The notes below the pieces were generated by a model that did not search any database, was not told the DNA's origin, and saw only the letters and a list, made by a program, of their open reading frames with translations. Source: Bradyrhizobiaceae bacterium (GTDB lineage: Bacteria; Pseudomonadota; Alphaproteobacteria; Rhizobiales; Aestuariivirgaceae). Taken from it: a stretch of 61,531 nucleotides of DNA. Shown here piece after piece: positions 15,541 to 24,700 of this stretch. Both the position numbers and the translations under genes were made by a program. Each line of letters opens with the position of its first letter. The stretch's first letter is position 1. The stretch lies in contig CANJMQ010000013.1 in NCBI GenBank assembly GCA_947475225.1, positions 1-61,531 of the forward strand, written 5' to 3'.

Positions 15541-17315
15541 TCCGTTGCCTCTCTCTTCTTTGCATAACCGCGTGGTGTATAGGCATAGGTCTTGCCATCA
15601 CCGCGGGTGAAAGATTTGGACTGCGACGAACCCACCATCACCAGCGTGAGCATGTCGACATCGTCGGGGTTGAAGTCTGCAAAGCGCACGATCTTCACCT
15701 TCTCTTCGGGCCTGCCGAGGTTGGATGCGATGACCACTGGCGTATCCGTCGGGCGGTGTTGTTTCAGGAGGGCGAATGCGCGCTCCAGCTGGTCGCGGCG
15801 CTTGAGTGAGCGCGGATTGTAGAAGGAGATCACGAAGTCTCCCTCGGCAGCGGCCTTCACGCGCTTCTCGATCGCCTCCCAAGGGGTGAGGAGATCCGAG
15901 AGTGATATGCAACAGAAGTCATGTCCAATCATAGCGCCCGCCTTGGCGGCGGCTGCTTGGAAGGCTGAGATACCGGGGATCACGTTCACCGCGACGCGCG
16001 CGGGTTCGAGGTCGAGCACCTCATAGACCAGCGCCGCCATGGCATAGATGCCAGCATCGCCAGAGCAGACGAGCGCGACTTCTTTGCCTTGTTTGGCAAG
16101 TTCGATGGCGTGGCGCACCCGGTCTTCCTCGCCCCCCAAAGGGAATCGGTGCTCCGCTTGGTCCGACTTCACGTCGGCCACGAGATCGAGATAAAGGTCG
16201 TAGCCGACCCACTCTGTCGCGGCTTCGAGAGCTGCCCTTGCTGCGGGTGCGCGCCATTCCGGCGTGCCGGGTCCGATGCCGACCACATGCACGATCCCCC
16301 GCGGTTGGCCAGCAAGTTCAAGGATGGGTTCAGGCGCCATTGCGACAGCGCACGTGCCGCGCGCGGAGCGGGTCTTCTCGACGATCAGTTCGGATAAGGC
16401 GCCCGCACCCGCGAGGGCTGCTGCTTCGGCAACGCCGGCAACACCTACTTCCTTTGCAACGAGGTCAGACGGGTTCTTCAAACGAGGTGTCTCCTTCACG
16501 AGTTCGGCCACCGCGAAGAAACGTGCCGGTACACCGAAATGCTTCGCAACAGCATGGAGTGCCGCTTCGTCAGACTTGATGTCGATCGACGCAATCGCCG
16601 CGAGTGACGCCGATGACAGGTGGCTTTCGCTCAGCACCTTCTCAGCCAGAGCAATCAACTCGGCGGGTTGGGTATTTCGCTCGCAGCCGACGCCCATGAC
16701 CAGAGTCGTCGGGTGGTAGACGAGCTTGTTCTTTGACCCAGAAACCTGTCTTTCAGTGACGGTCAGGGTCACGCCACCTGCAGCAGTGGTAAAGTGAGCT
16801 GCGGGGAACGGGTTCAGCGTGCCGTCGAGTGAAAGTTGGGCACCGTTCAGCAGGGTGGCGGTGGCGCTCTTCATGTCCTGCGGATTGGCGAGCACAAAAC
16901 CTGCTGCGGGTTCGTCAAGCGCGAAGCCGAAGCGGACTTCGCTGGCCGTAGTGACGGCGGCGTGTCCGCCGCAGATTTCGCCGATCCGCCGGGCCAGATC
17001 ATTGGCGCCGTGGTGTCCGCCGAGCAGTGGCACCGCTGTCGAACCGTCTTCTGCGACGGCGATGACCGGGGGCTCGTTGTGCTTGTCGCGGATGTGGGGT
17101 GCAATGGCGCGCACCAGGATGCCCGCTGCGCAGAGACCAATGATGGTGCGGCCCTCCACGAACAACTGACCGAGGTGGGAGGTGGCCTTTCGGTAAGTGA
17201 CATCGCCGCCTGCGACACAATCGGGCGTGTGGATTTCAGCACCCAGCCGCTCTTTCAGCTTTGTGGCCAGTGGCAGTGCGGATGCTCCGAGTGTGAAGAG
17301 GACGGGCTTTACCAC
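15537..17315 (-). CDS. cobJ: CbiG-CobJ fusion: cobalt-precorrin-5A hydrolase-like / precorrin-3B C17-methyltransferase
   Basis: A 592-residue two-part protein. Residues 1-335 are CbiG-like: an N domain with GLCAAGILVRAIAP and VAEDGSTAVPLLGGHHGAN, then a C domain with VMGVGCERNT and ASIDIKSDEAAL (the CobE-like part). Residues ~340-592 are the CobJ/CbiH methyltransferase: HVVGIGPG, CSGDAGIYAMA, VIPGISAFQAAAAKAGA and FYNPRS. CobJ contracts the ring and methylates C17. A full CbiG N domain is usual in the oxygen-independent pathway, yet the neighbours are of the CobN type. The start is GTG at 17315, overlapping cobI by seven bases. Fusions of this kind are known; whether the CbiG half is active here is unclear. 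Confidence 0.9.
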   Translation of the reverse strand: MVKPVLFTLGASALPLATKLKERLGAEIHTPDCVAGGDVTYRKATSHLGQLFVEGRTIIGLCAAGILVRAIAPHIRDKHNEPPVIAVAEDGSTAVPLLGGHHGANDLARRIGEICGGHAAVTTASEVRFGFALDEPAAGFVLANPQDMKSATATLLNGAQLSLDGTLNPFPAAHFTTAAGGVTLTVTERQVSGSKNKLVYHPTTLVMGVGCERNTQPAELIALAEKVLSESHLSSASLAAIASIDIKSDEAALHAVAKHFGVPARFFAVAELVKETPRLKNPSDLVAKEVGVAGVAEAAALAGAGALSELIVEKTRSARGTCAVAMAPEPILELAGQPRGIVHVVGIGPGTPEWRAPAARAALEAATEWVGYDLYLDLVADVKSDQAEHRFPLGGEEDRVRHAIELAKQGKEVALVCSGDAGIYAMAALVYEVLDLEPARVAVNVIPGISAFQAAAAKAGAMIGHDFCCISLSDLLTPWEAIEKRVKAAAEGDFVISFYNPRSLKRRDQLERAFALLKQHRPTDTPVVIASNLGRPEEKVKIVRFADFNPDDVDMLTLVMVGSSQSKSFTRGDGKTYAYTPRGYAKKREATE

Positions 17316-18019
17316 GACTCGGTCCCCGAATAGACAAGGATCGACGAGAAATAGGGCAAGTGATCTTCCGTAATGTCGAGGAGCGGCATCACCACTTCGT
17401 CCTGATGCGTCGCCTTGATGATGACATGAGCGCGCGACGAGAGGTCAAGCATTCCTAGAACGTTCCTCACCTTTGGGAGGTGGCGACCCACTTTGATTAA
17501 GACCGCACTCTCCGCCGTCATGAGCTCTTCGCGAAGCCGGTCCTCTGGAAGCGTGGCGGGTAGCACCTTCACGACCTCATTGCGAGCCGATAGAGGGCGG
17601 CGCAGCGCGGCGGCCGATGCCGTCATGGAGGTAACCCCGGGAACAATGGCGCAGGGGTATGTCCTCGCGAGCCTTGCGAAGAGATACATGAAGCTGCCGT
17701 AGAAGAATGGATCACCCTCGCACAGCAAGATGACGTCACGGCCTACAGCGAGGTGCGCTGCGATTGCGGTGGCGCCTGCGTCATACGCCCGCTCACCCGG
17801 CTCACGCTCAACGCGCATGGGCATGTCGATGACCAGGTGCTCGGCGGAGGCGGGAATGTAGGATTTCGCAATGTCCCTTGCCGTCGAGTCCTTGCCGTGG
17901 GCGGCGAGATAGGCGATCACCGAAGCATTACTGATGAGGCGCGCCGCCTTGACAGTCAGCAGCTCGGGATCGCCAGGGCCTACTCCAACACCACGCAGTG
18001 TTCCGAGCTTCGTCACCAT
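17309..18019 (-). CDS. cobI: Precorrin-2 C20-methyltransferase
   Basis: A 236-residue SAM methyltransferase acting on precorrin-2 at C20, the branch point from siroheme. Motifs: GVGVGPGDPELLTVKA near the N-terminus, LCEGDPFFYGSFMYLF and IVPGVTSMTASAAA. The C-terminal YFSSILVY is also typical. I use the ATG at 18019, overlapping the cobL stop by seven bases; a GTG at 18037 is in frame. It lies between cobL and cobJ in one tightly packed operon. Confidence 0.92.
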   Translation of the reverse strand: MVTKLGTLRGVGVGPGDPELLTVKAARLISNASVIAYLAAHGKDSTARDIAKSYIPASAEHLVIDMPMRVEREPGERAYDAGATAIAAHLAVGRDVILLCEGDPFFYGSFMYLFARLARTYPCAIVPGVTSMTASAAALRRPLSARNEVVKVLPATLPEDRLREELMTAESAVLIKVGRHLPKVRNVLGMLDLSSRAHVIIKATHQDEVVMPLLDITEDHLPYFSSILVYSGTESW

Positions 18020-19221
18020 GGCTTTTGCGCCCGCCACTGGGTCACTGCCATACGTGGCCTGAGGGCGCGAAGGCGGCCGACGTGAGTGAGACTTGAGATG
18101 TCCATGCGCACGATGTCACCGCCGTGCTCTTCGTGCAGGTCGTAGAGGTGAAGTTCGCCCTCGATTGTGACAACATTTGCAACGATGATTCCCCCGGGCT
18201 TGAGCGCCTCCCACGCCTTCTCGACAATTCCCGGCAGCCACAGCCCACCACCGATGAATATGGCGTCCGGCTTCGGCTGACCGGCATAGGTGGCTGGGGC
18301 TTCGCCCGCCACCACCTTGAGGCGGGGCGTGCCCAGGGCATCGGCATTGGCGGCGATCATCGCCAGACGCTCGGCGTCATGCTCGAAGGCGATTGACATG
18401 CAGCCACGTGCGGCGCGCATCCACTCCACAGAGATGGAGCCGCACCCGGCACCCACATCCCACAAAAGCTTGTCCGGCGTGGGGGCGAGGGCGGCGAGTG
18501 TGGCCGCACGCACCTCGCGCTTGGTGAGCTGGCCGTCATGGACGAAGGCATCATCCGGCAGTCCGGCGAGGCGGGACTGGATCTTCGCGTGCGGCGAGGC
18601 AGTGCAGTGGATGGCCAGCGTGTTCAGGTCGGAGTGTTGTTCTGCCGGAAGGGTATCGGCGAGAAAGCGGGACTGCCGTTCGCGTTCACCGCCCATGTTC
18701 TCGAGGACGGTGATCTGGCTCTTCCCAAAGCCGCGCGCGACGAGGCGTCGAGCGACCTCGGGAATTGTTGTGCGGTCTGCGGTCAGCACAATGAGGCGCA
18801 CATCCGGCTGAATGAACGGCTCGATGTTAGCGGCGTCGCGGCCATGCAACGTCAGAGTGTCGCAATCCGGCAGCGACCATCCAACGCGCGACGCGGCGAG
18901 CGAGAAGGCAGATAGATGAGGTATGATCTCCATCTCCTCGAAGGGGATGAATTCCATCAATTTGCGTGCCACGCCAAAGTTTAGCGGGTCTCCTGTCGCC
19001 AGTATCACTGTCCTGCGGCCCTGCAGTGGCTTGATGCGGTCAACGACAGCAGAGAAGGGCTGTGGCCATTCAATGCGTTCAGCAGGGCTCTGCGGTACGA
19101 AGCGCAGCAGGCGCTCAGAACCCACTACGACTTCGGCTTTTGAGACGACAAGATGGGCACGTGCACTGAGACCTTCCCAGCCATCCTCACCCATGCCGAC
19201 GATGGTCAGCCACCGGCTCAT
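18013..19221 (-). CDS. cobL: Precorrin-6Y C5,15-methyltransferase (decarboxylating)
   Basis: A 402-residue CbiE-CbiT fusion. The N half (about 1-200) is the tetrapyrrole methyltransferase (TIVGMGEDGWEGL, LATGDPLNFGVARKL). The C half (about 210-402) is a Rossmann methyltransferase with VGAGCGSISVEWMRAA. It methylates C5 and C15 and decarboxylates the C12 side chain. The fused form is usual in aerobic-type clusters. Start and stop both overlap neighbouring genes. Confidence 0.94.
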   Translation of the reverse strand: MSRWLTIVGMGEDGWEGLSARAHLVVSKAEVVVGSERLLRFVPQSPAERIEWPQPFSAVVDRIKPLQGRRTVILATGDPLNFGVARKLMEFIPFEEMEIIPHLSAFSLAASRVGWSLPDCDTLTLHGRDAANIEPFIQPDVRLIVLTADRTTIPEVARRLVARGFGKSQITVLENMGGERERQSRFLADTLPAEQHSDLNTLAIHCTASPHAKIQSRLAGLPDDAFVHDGQLTKREVRAATLAALAPTPDKLLWDVGAGCGSISVEWMRAARGCMSIAFEHDAERLAMIAANADALGTPRLKVVAGEAPATYAGQPKPDAIFIGGGLWLPGIVEKAWEALKPGGIIVANVVTIEGELHLYDLHEEHGGDIVRMDISSLTHVGRLRALRPRMAVTQWRAQKPW

Positions 19222-19829
19222 TGGGAACCTCGCATGAGCGCGTTGATGACCGATGCCGCCATGGCGGAGCCTCCGCGCCGACCGAGCAGGGTGGCATAGG
19301 GAATGCCGCGTGGATTGCCGTGCAACTCGTCCTTTGATTCCGCAGCGCCCACAAAGCCGACAGGAAAGGCGACTACGGCCGCAGGTTTCGGAGCGCCCGC
19401 ATCGATCATCTCTATCAGCGCGAACAGCGCGGTCGGTGCGTTGCCGATCACGATGATGCTGCCGCCAAGGTGTTCACGCCACAAGCCGACTGCCGCGGCG
19501 GAACGGGTGGTGCCACTGGCGATGCCAATCTCGCGGGCTTTGGGATCGTTGAGGGTGCAGATGACGTTCAGATTTTTCTCTATGATGCCGTGACGAACCA
19601 TTTCAGCGTCGACGAGCACGAGCTTGCCGGCTGCAAGTGCGGTCTGGGCCGCCTTCACGAAATCGGGCGATATTCTTAGGTCAGTGGCAACCTCAGGCAT
19701 GCCGCAGGCATGCACGATGCGTGTGGCGATAGGTTCCGCGTCCGCCGGGAGCGACGAAAAATCGGCTTCAGAACGGATGATCTCGAAGGAGCGCCGGTAG
19801 ATGGCGTCAGGATCACGGAGATAGTCCAT
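19218..19829 (-). CDS. cobH: Precorrin-8X methylmutase
   Basis: A 203-residue enzyme that moves the C11 methyl to C12, giving hydrogenobyrinate. The catalytic histidine is in RIVHACGMPEVA (His40, equivalent to His43 of the Pseudomonas denitrificans enzyme). Other conserved parts: DAEMVRHGI, IGNAPTALFALIEM and PVGFVGAAESK. The start is either ATG 19829 (TGATG with the cbiX stop) or GTG 19832. Middle of the cobalamin operon. Confidence 0.94.
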   Translation of the reverse strand: MDYLRDPDAIYRRSFEIIRSEADFSSLPADAEPIATRIVHACGMPEVATDLRISPDFVKAAQTALAAGKLVLVDAEMVRHGIIEKNLNVICTLNDPKAREIGIASGTTRSAAAVGLWREHLGGSIIVIGNAPTALFALIEMIDAGAPKPAAVVAFPVGFVGAAESKDELHGNPRGIPYATLLGRRGGSAMAASVINALMRGSQ

Positions 19830-20944
19830 CACTTCTTCAGCATGCTCTTCGGGCCCAGCGGATGGTCCGCGTGGGGGTAGGGCGCGTGGGTGTGGCCGTG
19901 GTCGTGGTCATGTCCGTGTTGATGATCGTGATCGCCCAGGTGGTGATGGTGGTGCGGTTGGCCGGACAAGATCTTGGTGGTGTCGACCGCGAGTACGGCA
20001 TCCTTTTTCCTTTTGGGCATGGTTCTGCACATTTGGTTGCAGACGCCATCGCAGTATTCGCAGTTTTCGGAGGTGCCTATACCTTCTACGTGGTGGTGGT
20101 GGCTCTCCTGGACCGCGCCCACATCGGCCTCGAATCCCAGCACCTGGGTGCGGTACTTGCACATCTGGCAGTTCATGGCGATGTCACCGGTCAAGATCTG
20201 TTCGATCCGCTCGGCGAAGGTGGCGATCACCTGCGGGTGGTCGTTCAGGTAGGGCGCCTTGATGAACTCGATCTCCGGGTAACGGGCCGCCACGGCATCA
20301 GTGGCGTCATGGATTCGGTCAACCAAGATGCCGGTGAACAGGAAATACGGAAAGACGATGATCCGGCGATAGCCGAGGCGCGCTGCGTGCTCGAGACCAG
20401 GCTCCACCAGCGGGAAGGTGACGCCCGAATAGGCCGTCTCTGCCCAGCCAAAGCCGAAGCCTTCCCAGAGCAGGCGCGTGACCTTGGCGACATTGGAATT
20501 GGCATCGGGGTCTGAAGCGCCGCGGCCGACGACGACCAGCAAGGTCTCGTGCCTCGGTACGTCGGGACCAGCCTTGTCAAGAGCTTCCTGCAGGCGGTCG
20601 CCTGCGGCGCGCATCATCTTGGGGTCGATGCCCAGTTCCTTGCCGTAGTCGATGCGGAGGTCGTTGGCGGCAGCATAGGTGTTGAGGACGGACGGAATGT
20701 CGTTTTTGGCGTGCCCTGCGGCGAACAGCATGCCGGGAACGGCGAGCACGCGGGTGACGCCCTGTGACTTGAGGCTGTCGAGGCCGGTACGGATGATGGG
20801 GGTGGCAAACTCCAGGTATCCGTATTCGACTGGGTATTGTGGCAGGCGCTTCTTCAGGTGCTCGGCCAGCACGGCGAATTCCCGGACCGCATCCTTGTCG
20901 CGGCTGCCATGGCCGCACAGCATCACACCCAGTTTTTCCGCCAT
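19829..20944 (-). CDS. cbiX: CbiX-type sirohydrochlorin cobaltochelatase with Fe-S motif and His-rich tail
   Basis: A 371-residue long-form CbiX. Two chelatase half-domains (about 1-260) start with GVMLCGHGSRDKDAV; the second half has LLVVVGRGASDPDAN and FPYFLFTGILVDRI. Then come MNCQMCKYR and CEYCDGVCNQMC, cysteines expected to hold an Fe-S cluster as in long CbiX proteins. The tail is extremely His-rich (HHHHH, then HDHQHGHDHDHGHTH), a likely metal reservoir. CbiX inserts cobalt early, in the oxygen-independent pathway, so its pairing with CobN is notable. The ATG at 20944 is preferred over TTG at 20965; AGGA precedes it. Confidence 0.9.
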   Translation of the reverse strand: MAEKLGVMLCGHGSRDKDAVREFAVLAEHLKKRLPQYPVEYGYLEFATPIIRTGLDSLKSQGVTRVLAVPGMLFAAGHAKNDIPSVLNTYAAANDLRIDYGKELGIDPKMMRAAGDRLQEALDKAGPDVPRHETLLVVVGRGASDPDANSNVAKVTRLLWEGFGFGWAETAYSGVTFPLVEPGLEHAARLGYRRIIVFPYFLFTGILVDRIHDATDAVAARYPEIEFIKAPYLNDHPQVIATFAERIEQILTGDIAMNCQMCKYRTQVLGFEADVGAVQESHHHHVEGIGTSENCEYCDGVCNQMCRTMPKRKKDAVLAVDTTKILSGQPHHHHHLGDHDHQHGHDHDHGHTHAPYPHADHPLGPKSMLKK

Positions 20945-21125
20945 CGGTCCTGCCTTCCAGCTCAAACGCGCCCCCGGGCGAGGCCCGGTCCGGAAGACAG
21001 CTCCGGTTTTGGCCCCGCGATTGGGTCGGCCGCACCGGAATATGCTTTCAGTCCCGTCTCTGGGGACGCTGTTAGAGGCGGTTCTAGCCGCCGTGGGAGG
21101 AGGTCACAAGCTCGTTTGCGGCGTC
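20945..21125 (-). other. 181-base gap inside the cobalamin operon
   Basis: This is the only sizeable gap in an otherwise overlapping gene string. It holds CCGGGC-GAG-GCCCGG (20974-20988), a 6-base perfect hairpin close to the cbiX start, and a weaker GGCGG/CCGCC hairpin near 21076-21091. I see no B12-box or second riboswitch. It could be an mRNA processing or attenuation point, or hold a secondary promoter. Confidence 0.4.
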
Positions 21126-21743
21126 CTAGAACTCGATCCCGGCCTGAGCCTTAATCCCGGAGCGGAAGGGGTGCTTGACCTGCTCCATTTCTGTCACAAG
21201 GTCGGCAATCTCGATCAACTCGTCCTTGGCATTGCGGCCGGTGACCACCACGTGCTTGCCCTCTGGCCTGTTCTTCAGAACCTCAAGGACCTCGTCAAGC
21301 GGCAGGTAGTCATAGCGCAGCACGATATTGAGTTCGTCGAGCATGACCATCTTGTAATCAGGGTCGGCAATCATTTTCTTTGCCTCCTCCCAGCCGGCGC
21401 GGGAGTGGGCGATATCACGTTCGCGGTCCTGCGTTTCCCAGGTGAAGCCTTCGCCCATGGCCTTGATGGTCACGAGGTCCGGGAACTTCTCCAGAACCGT
21501 GCGCTCACCCGTTCCCCAGGCGCCCTTCACGAACTGGATCACGCCGGACTTCATGCCATGGCCGATGCAGCGGAAAACCATGCCGAAGGCCGCCGTGGAC
21601 TTGCCCTTGCCCTTTCCGGTGTGGACGATCAACAGTCCCTTTTCGATGGTTTTTCCCGCCATGATCTTGGCGCGGGCCGCCTTCTTCTTTGCCATCTTCT
21701 CGTGGTGGCGGGCATTGTCGTGATCGGGGGTTTCGTCAGTCAT
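21126..21743 (-). CDS. cobO: Cob(I)yrinic acid a,c-diamide adenosyltransferase
   Basis: A 205-residue CobA/CobO-type ATP:corrinoid adenosyltransferase. The P-loop is GKGKGKST (43-50). Further motifs are FVKGAWGTGE and MVMLDELNIVLRYDYLP. It attaches the upper 5'-deoxyadenosyl ligand after cobalt reduction. The charged N-terminus (about 1-33) is normal for the family. Its ATG overlaps the cobN stop by four bases. Confidence 0.94.
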   Translation of the reverse strand: MTDETPDHDNARHHEKMAKKKAARAKIMAGKTIEKGLLIVHTGKGKGKSTAAFGMVFRCIGHGMKSGVIQFVKGAWGTGERTVLEKFPDLVTIKAMGEGFTWETQDRERDIAHSRAGWEEAKKMIADPDYKMVMLDELNIVLRYDYLPLDEVLEVLKNRPEGKHVVVTGRNAKDELIEIADLVTEMEQVKHPFRSGIKAQAGIEF

Positions 21744-24700
21744 CGTGTCAGGTCCTCGAGAAGATCATGGGCGGAGTTGAGGCGCGGCGCCCAGAGGCCA
21801 CGGCTTGCGGCCTCGCGGAAGCGCTCGGCGATTTCGCGCAGGGCGGCGGGGTTATTGTCGCGGATGAAGTCACGCGTGGCATCATCGGCGAGGAAGGCGT
21901 CATAGGCCAGATCGAAATGATGCGCGCGCACCGCACCCGTGGTTGCGGCGAAGGCGAACATGTAGTCGACGGTAGCGGCAATCTCGAAGGCGCCCTTGTA
22001 ACCATGCCGCTTTACGCCGTCGATCCACTTGGGGTTGACGACACGTGAGCGCATGACGCGGCTTACCTCCTCCTCGAGTGTCCGAATCACCGGACGCTCG
22101 GGGCGGGAATGATCGTTGTGGTAGACCCGCGGGCGGGCGCCGGAGGCGTGTTCGACGGCGGCGGTCATGCCACCCTCGAACTGGTAGTAGTCGTCGGAGT
22201 CGAGCAGGTCATGCTCGCGATTGTCCTGGTTGTGGACCACCGCTTCGATGCGCTTCAGGCGCTCGGTGAAGGTTTTCTCATCGTTAATGCCATTTGCCTT
22301 GGCGCCGTAGGCATAGGCACCCCAAGTGACATAGGCGGAGGCGAGGTCTGCGCGGTCCGTCCAGATCCTCTCGTCGATCAGGGCTTGAAGACCTGCGCCA
22401 TAGGCACCCGGCTTGGAGCCGAAAATACGGTGCCCCGCCATCTGCCTGGCCTCCGATGAATCGATACCGGATGCGGTGAGCACGGCGGATTCGGCCCGCA
22501 TGCGCGCGGCGAGGGGATTATCCTCGTCATCTTCCTCAAGCGCACCGACCGCACGGATTGCCTTGTCGAGCAGTTCGATCTGCGCGGGGAAGGCGTCGCG
22601 GAAGAAGCCTGATATGCGCAATGTCACGTCCACCCGCGGTCTTCCGAGCTTGGCGAGCGGGATGATCTCGTACCCCGTCACGCGCCAACTGGATGTTTCC
22701 CACACCGGTCTCGCACCCATCAGGGCCAGCGCCTGTGCAATGTCGTCGCCGCCGGTGCGCATGTTGGACGTGCCCCAGGCGGAGAGGCCCAGTGCTTTCG
22801 GATAACATCCCATGTCCTGGAAATGCCGGAGAAGGAGATCCTCTGCCGATTTCTGGCCGAGGTTCCATGCTGTCGGCGTGGGCACGGTGCGGTTGTCGAG
22901 GGAGTAGAAATTCTTGCCTGTGGGCAACACATCAAGCCGCCCGCGTGTCGGGGCTCCGGAAGCGCCAGGGGCCACGAAGCGGCCCCCGAGACCCTTGAGA
23001 AGCGAAGCGATCTCGTCTGGTCCGCAGGTGCGCAGAGCGGGACGGATACGGGTATTGATTTCCGAAAGCACCATCGCCGTGTTCGTGAAATCCGCAGGAA
23101 GGTTCGCGCCGACAAGAAGTGCTGCGGCGAAGAGTTCGAGGCGCTCGACCGTATCGCCGTAGCTGCGCCAGGGATCACCCGTGAGTGCTTGTAACACGTT
23201 CGGGCGGATTGCCGTCCATGGTGCAGCCATTTCGCAGGAGAGAGGATCGAAGCCGTCAAAGCGGAAGTCCGATGCGAGCGCGCGGATCAGTGACTGGTTG
23301 CCGTTATCACCCATGCCACGCGGTACGCGCGTGAGGGCCACCAGAAGATCCGTCTCCAACCGTCCTTCCGGTGAGGAACCGAGAATATGCAGGCCGTCGC
23401 GGATCTGCGCTTCCTTGAGGTCACAAAGAAAGGTGTCGAGCCGTTGGAGGTCGGCCTGCTCATCGCCGGTAAAGCCTGCGTCTTCGTCCAGGCGGGATGA
23501 TTTCGTGAGATCGAGAATGTTTCGCTTGAGCGACTCTCGCCGTCGGCTGTCGAGACCGGAGGCGAGGTAGTACTCATCGACGAGGGCCTCGAGGTCCTTG
23601 AGCGGGCCATAGGTTTCGGCGCGGGTGAGCGGCGGCGTAAGGTGGTCGATGATCACAGCACCGGTGCGGCGCTTGGCCTGAGTGCCTTCGCCGGGGTCAT
23701 TGACGATGAAAGGATAGAGCTGTGGCAGCGGTCCGAGGGCCACTTCCGGAAGGCATTCGGTGGAGAGCGCATTGGCCTTTCCGGGTAACCATTCCAGATT
23801 GCCGTGCTTGCCGTTATGGATCACTGCATCGACCTTGAAGTGGTGGCGGAGCCAGAAGTAGAAGGCGAGATAGCCGTGCGGCGGAAGCAGCGCCGGATCG
23901 TGGTAGGTGGCCTTTGGGTCGATGTTGTAGCCGCGCGCCGGCTGGATTGCCACGGCGGCATTGCCATAGATCCGAACAGGCAGGCGGAAAGCGCCCTTGG
24001 CGAAGAATGGGTCGCGTGAAGGGTGGCCCCAGCGGGTCGTAATCTGCGAGCGGAGAGTGTCGGTGATGGCGTTGAAGTAAATGAGGTAATCGTCGAGAGG
24101 GAGGCAGGTGCCTTCTGCCGCCTCTTGAACTTTACTGTGCCTGGGGTTGGACCGGGCATCATCTGCGGATTCGATGGAAGAGGATGGCGGGGTAGGGCCC
24201 GGTGAGAGGTCGGAGGGCAGGTTGAAGTCAAAATTGGCATGCGACGCATTCGTCGGTCCAAGCTGCAAGTCCTCGATGACGCCGTTACCGGTCGCAGGAT
24301 AAGCATGAACACCGTATCCCTCGGCCTTCATCGCGTTGAGGATTGCCACCGTGCTGGCGGGGGTGTCGTAGCCCACGCCGTTGGCGATGCGGCCATCCTT
24401 GTTGGGATAGTTAGCGAGGATGATCCCCACCTTGCGTTCGGAAGCGGGTGTGCGGCGTAGTCTGGCCCAATTGGCGGTGAGATCGGCAACGAAGTCGACG
24501 CGATCTGGTACCTCACGGTAGGTGACGATGCGGCACTGGGTGCCTTCATGCCAGAGGCTGTCGGCTTTGAAGGATATTGCGCGCGACATGATGCGACCGT
24601 CAAGTTCCGGCAGGACCACATTCATCGCAAGGTCGCTAGCGTTGAGGCCTTGTGAGGACTTACCCCAGCTTTCTTCGGACGATCCCGAGAGAACAACTTG

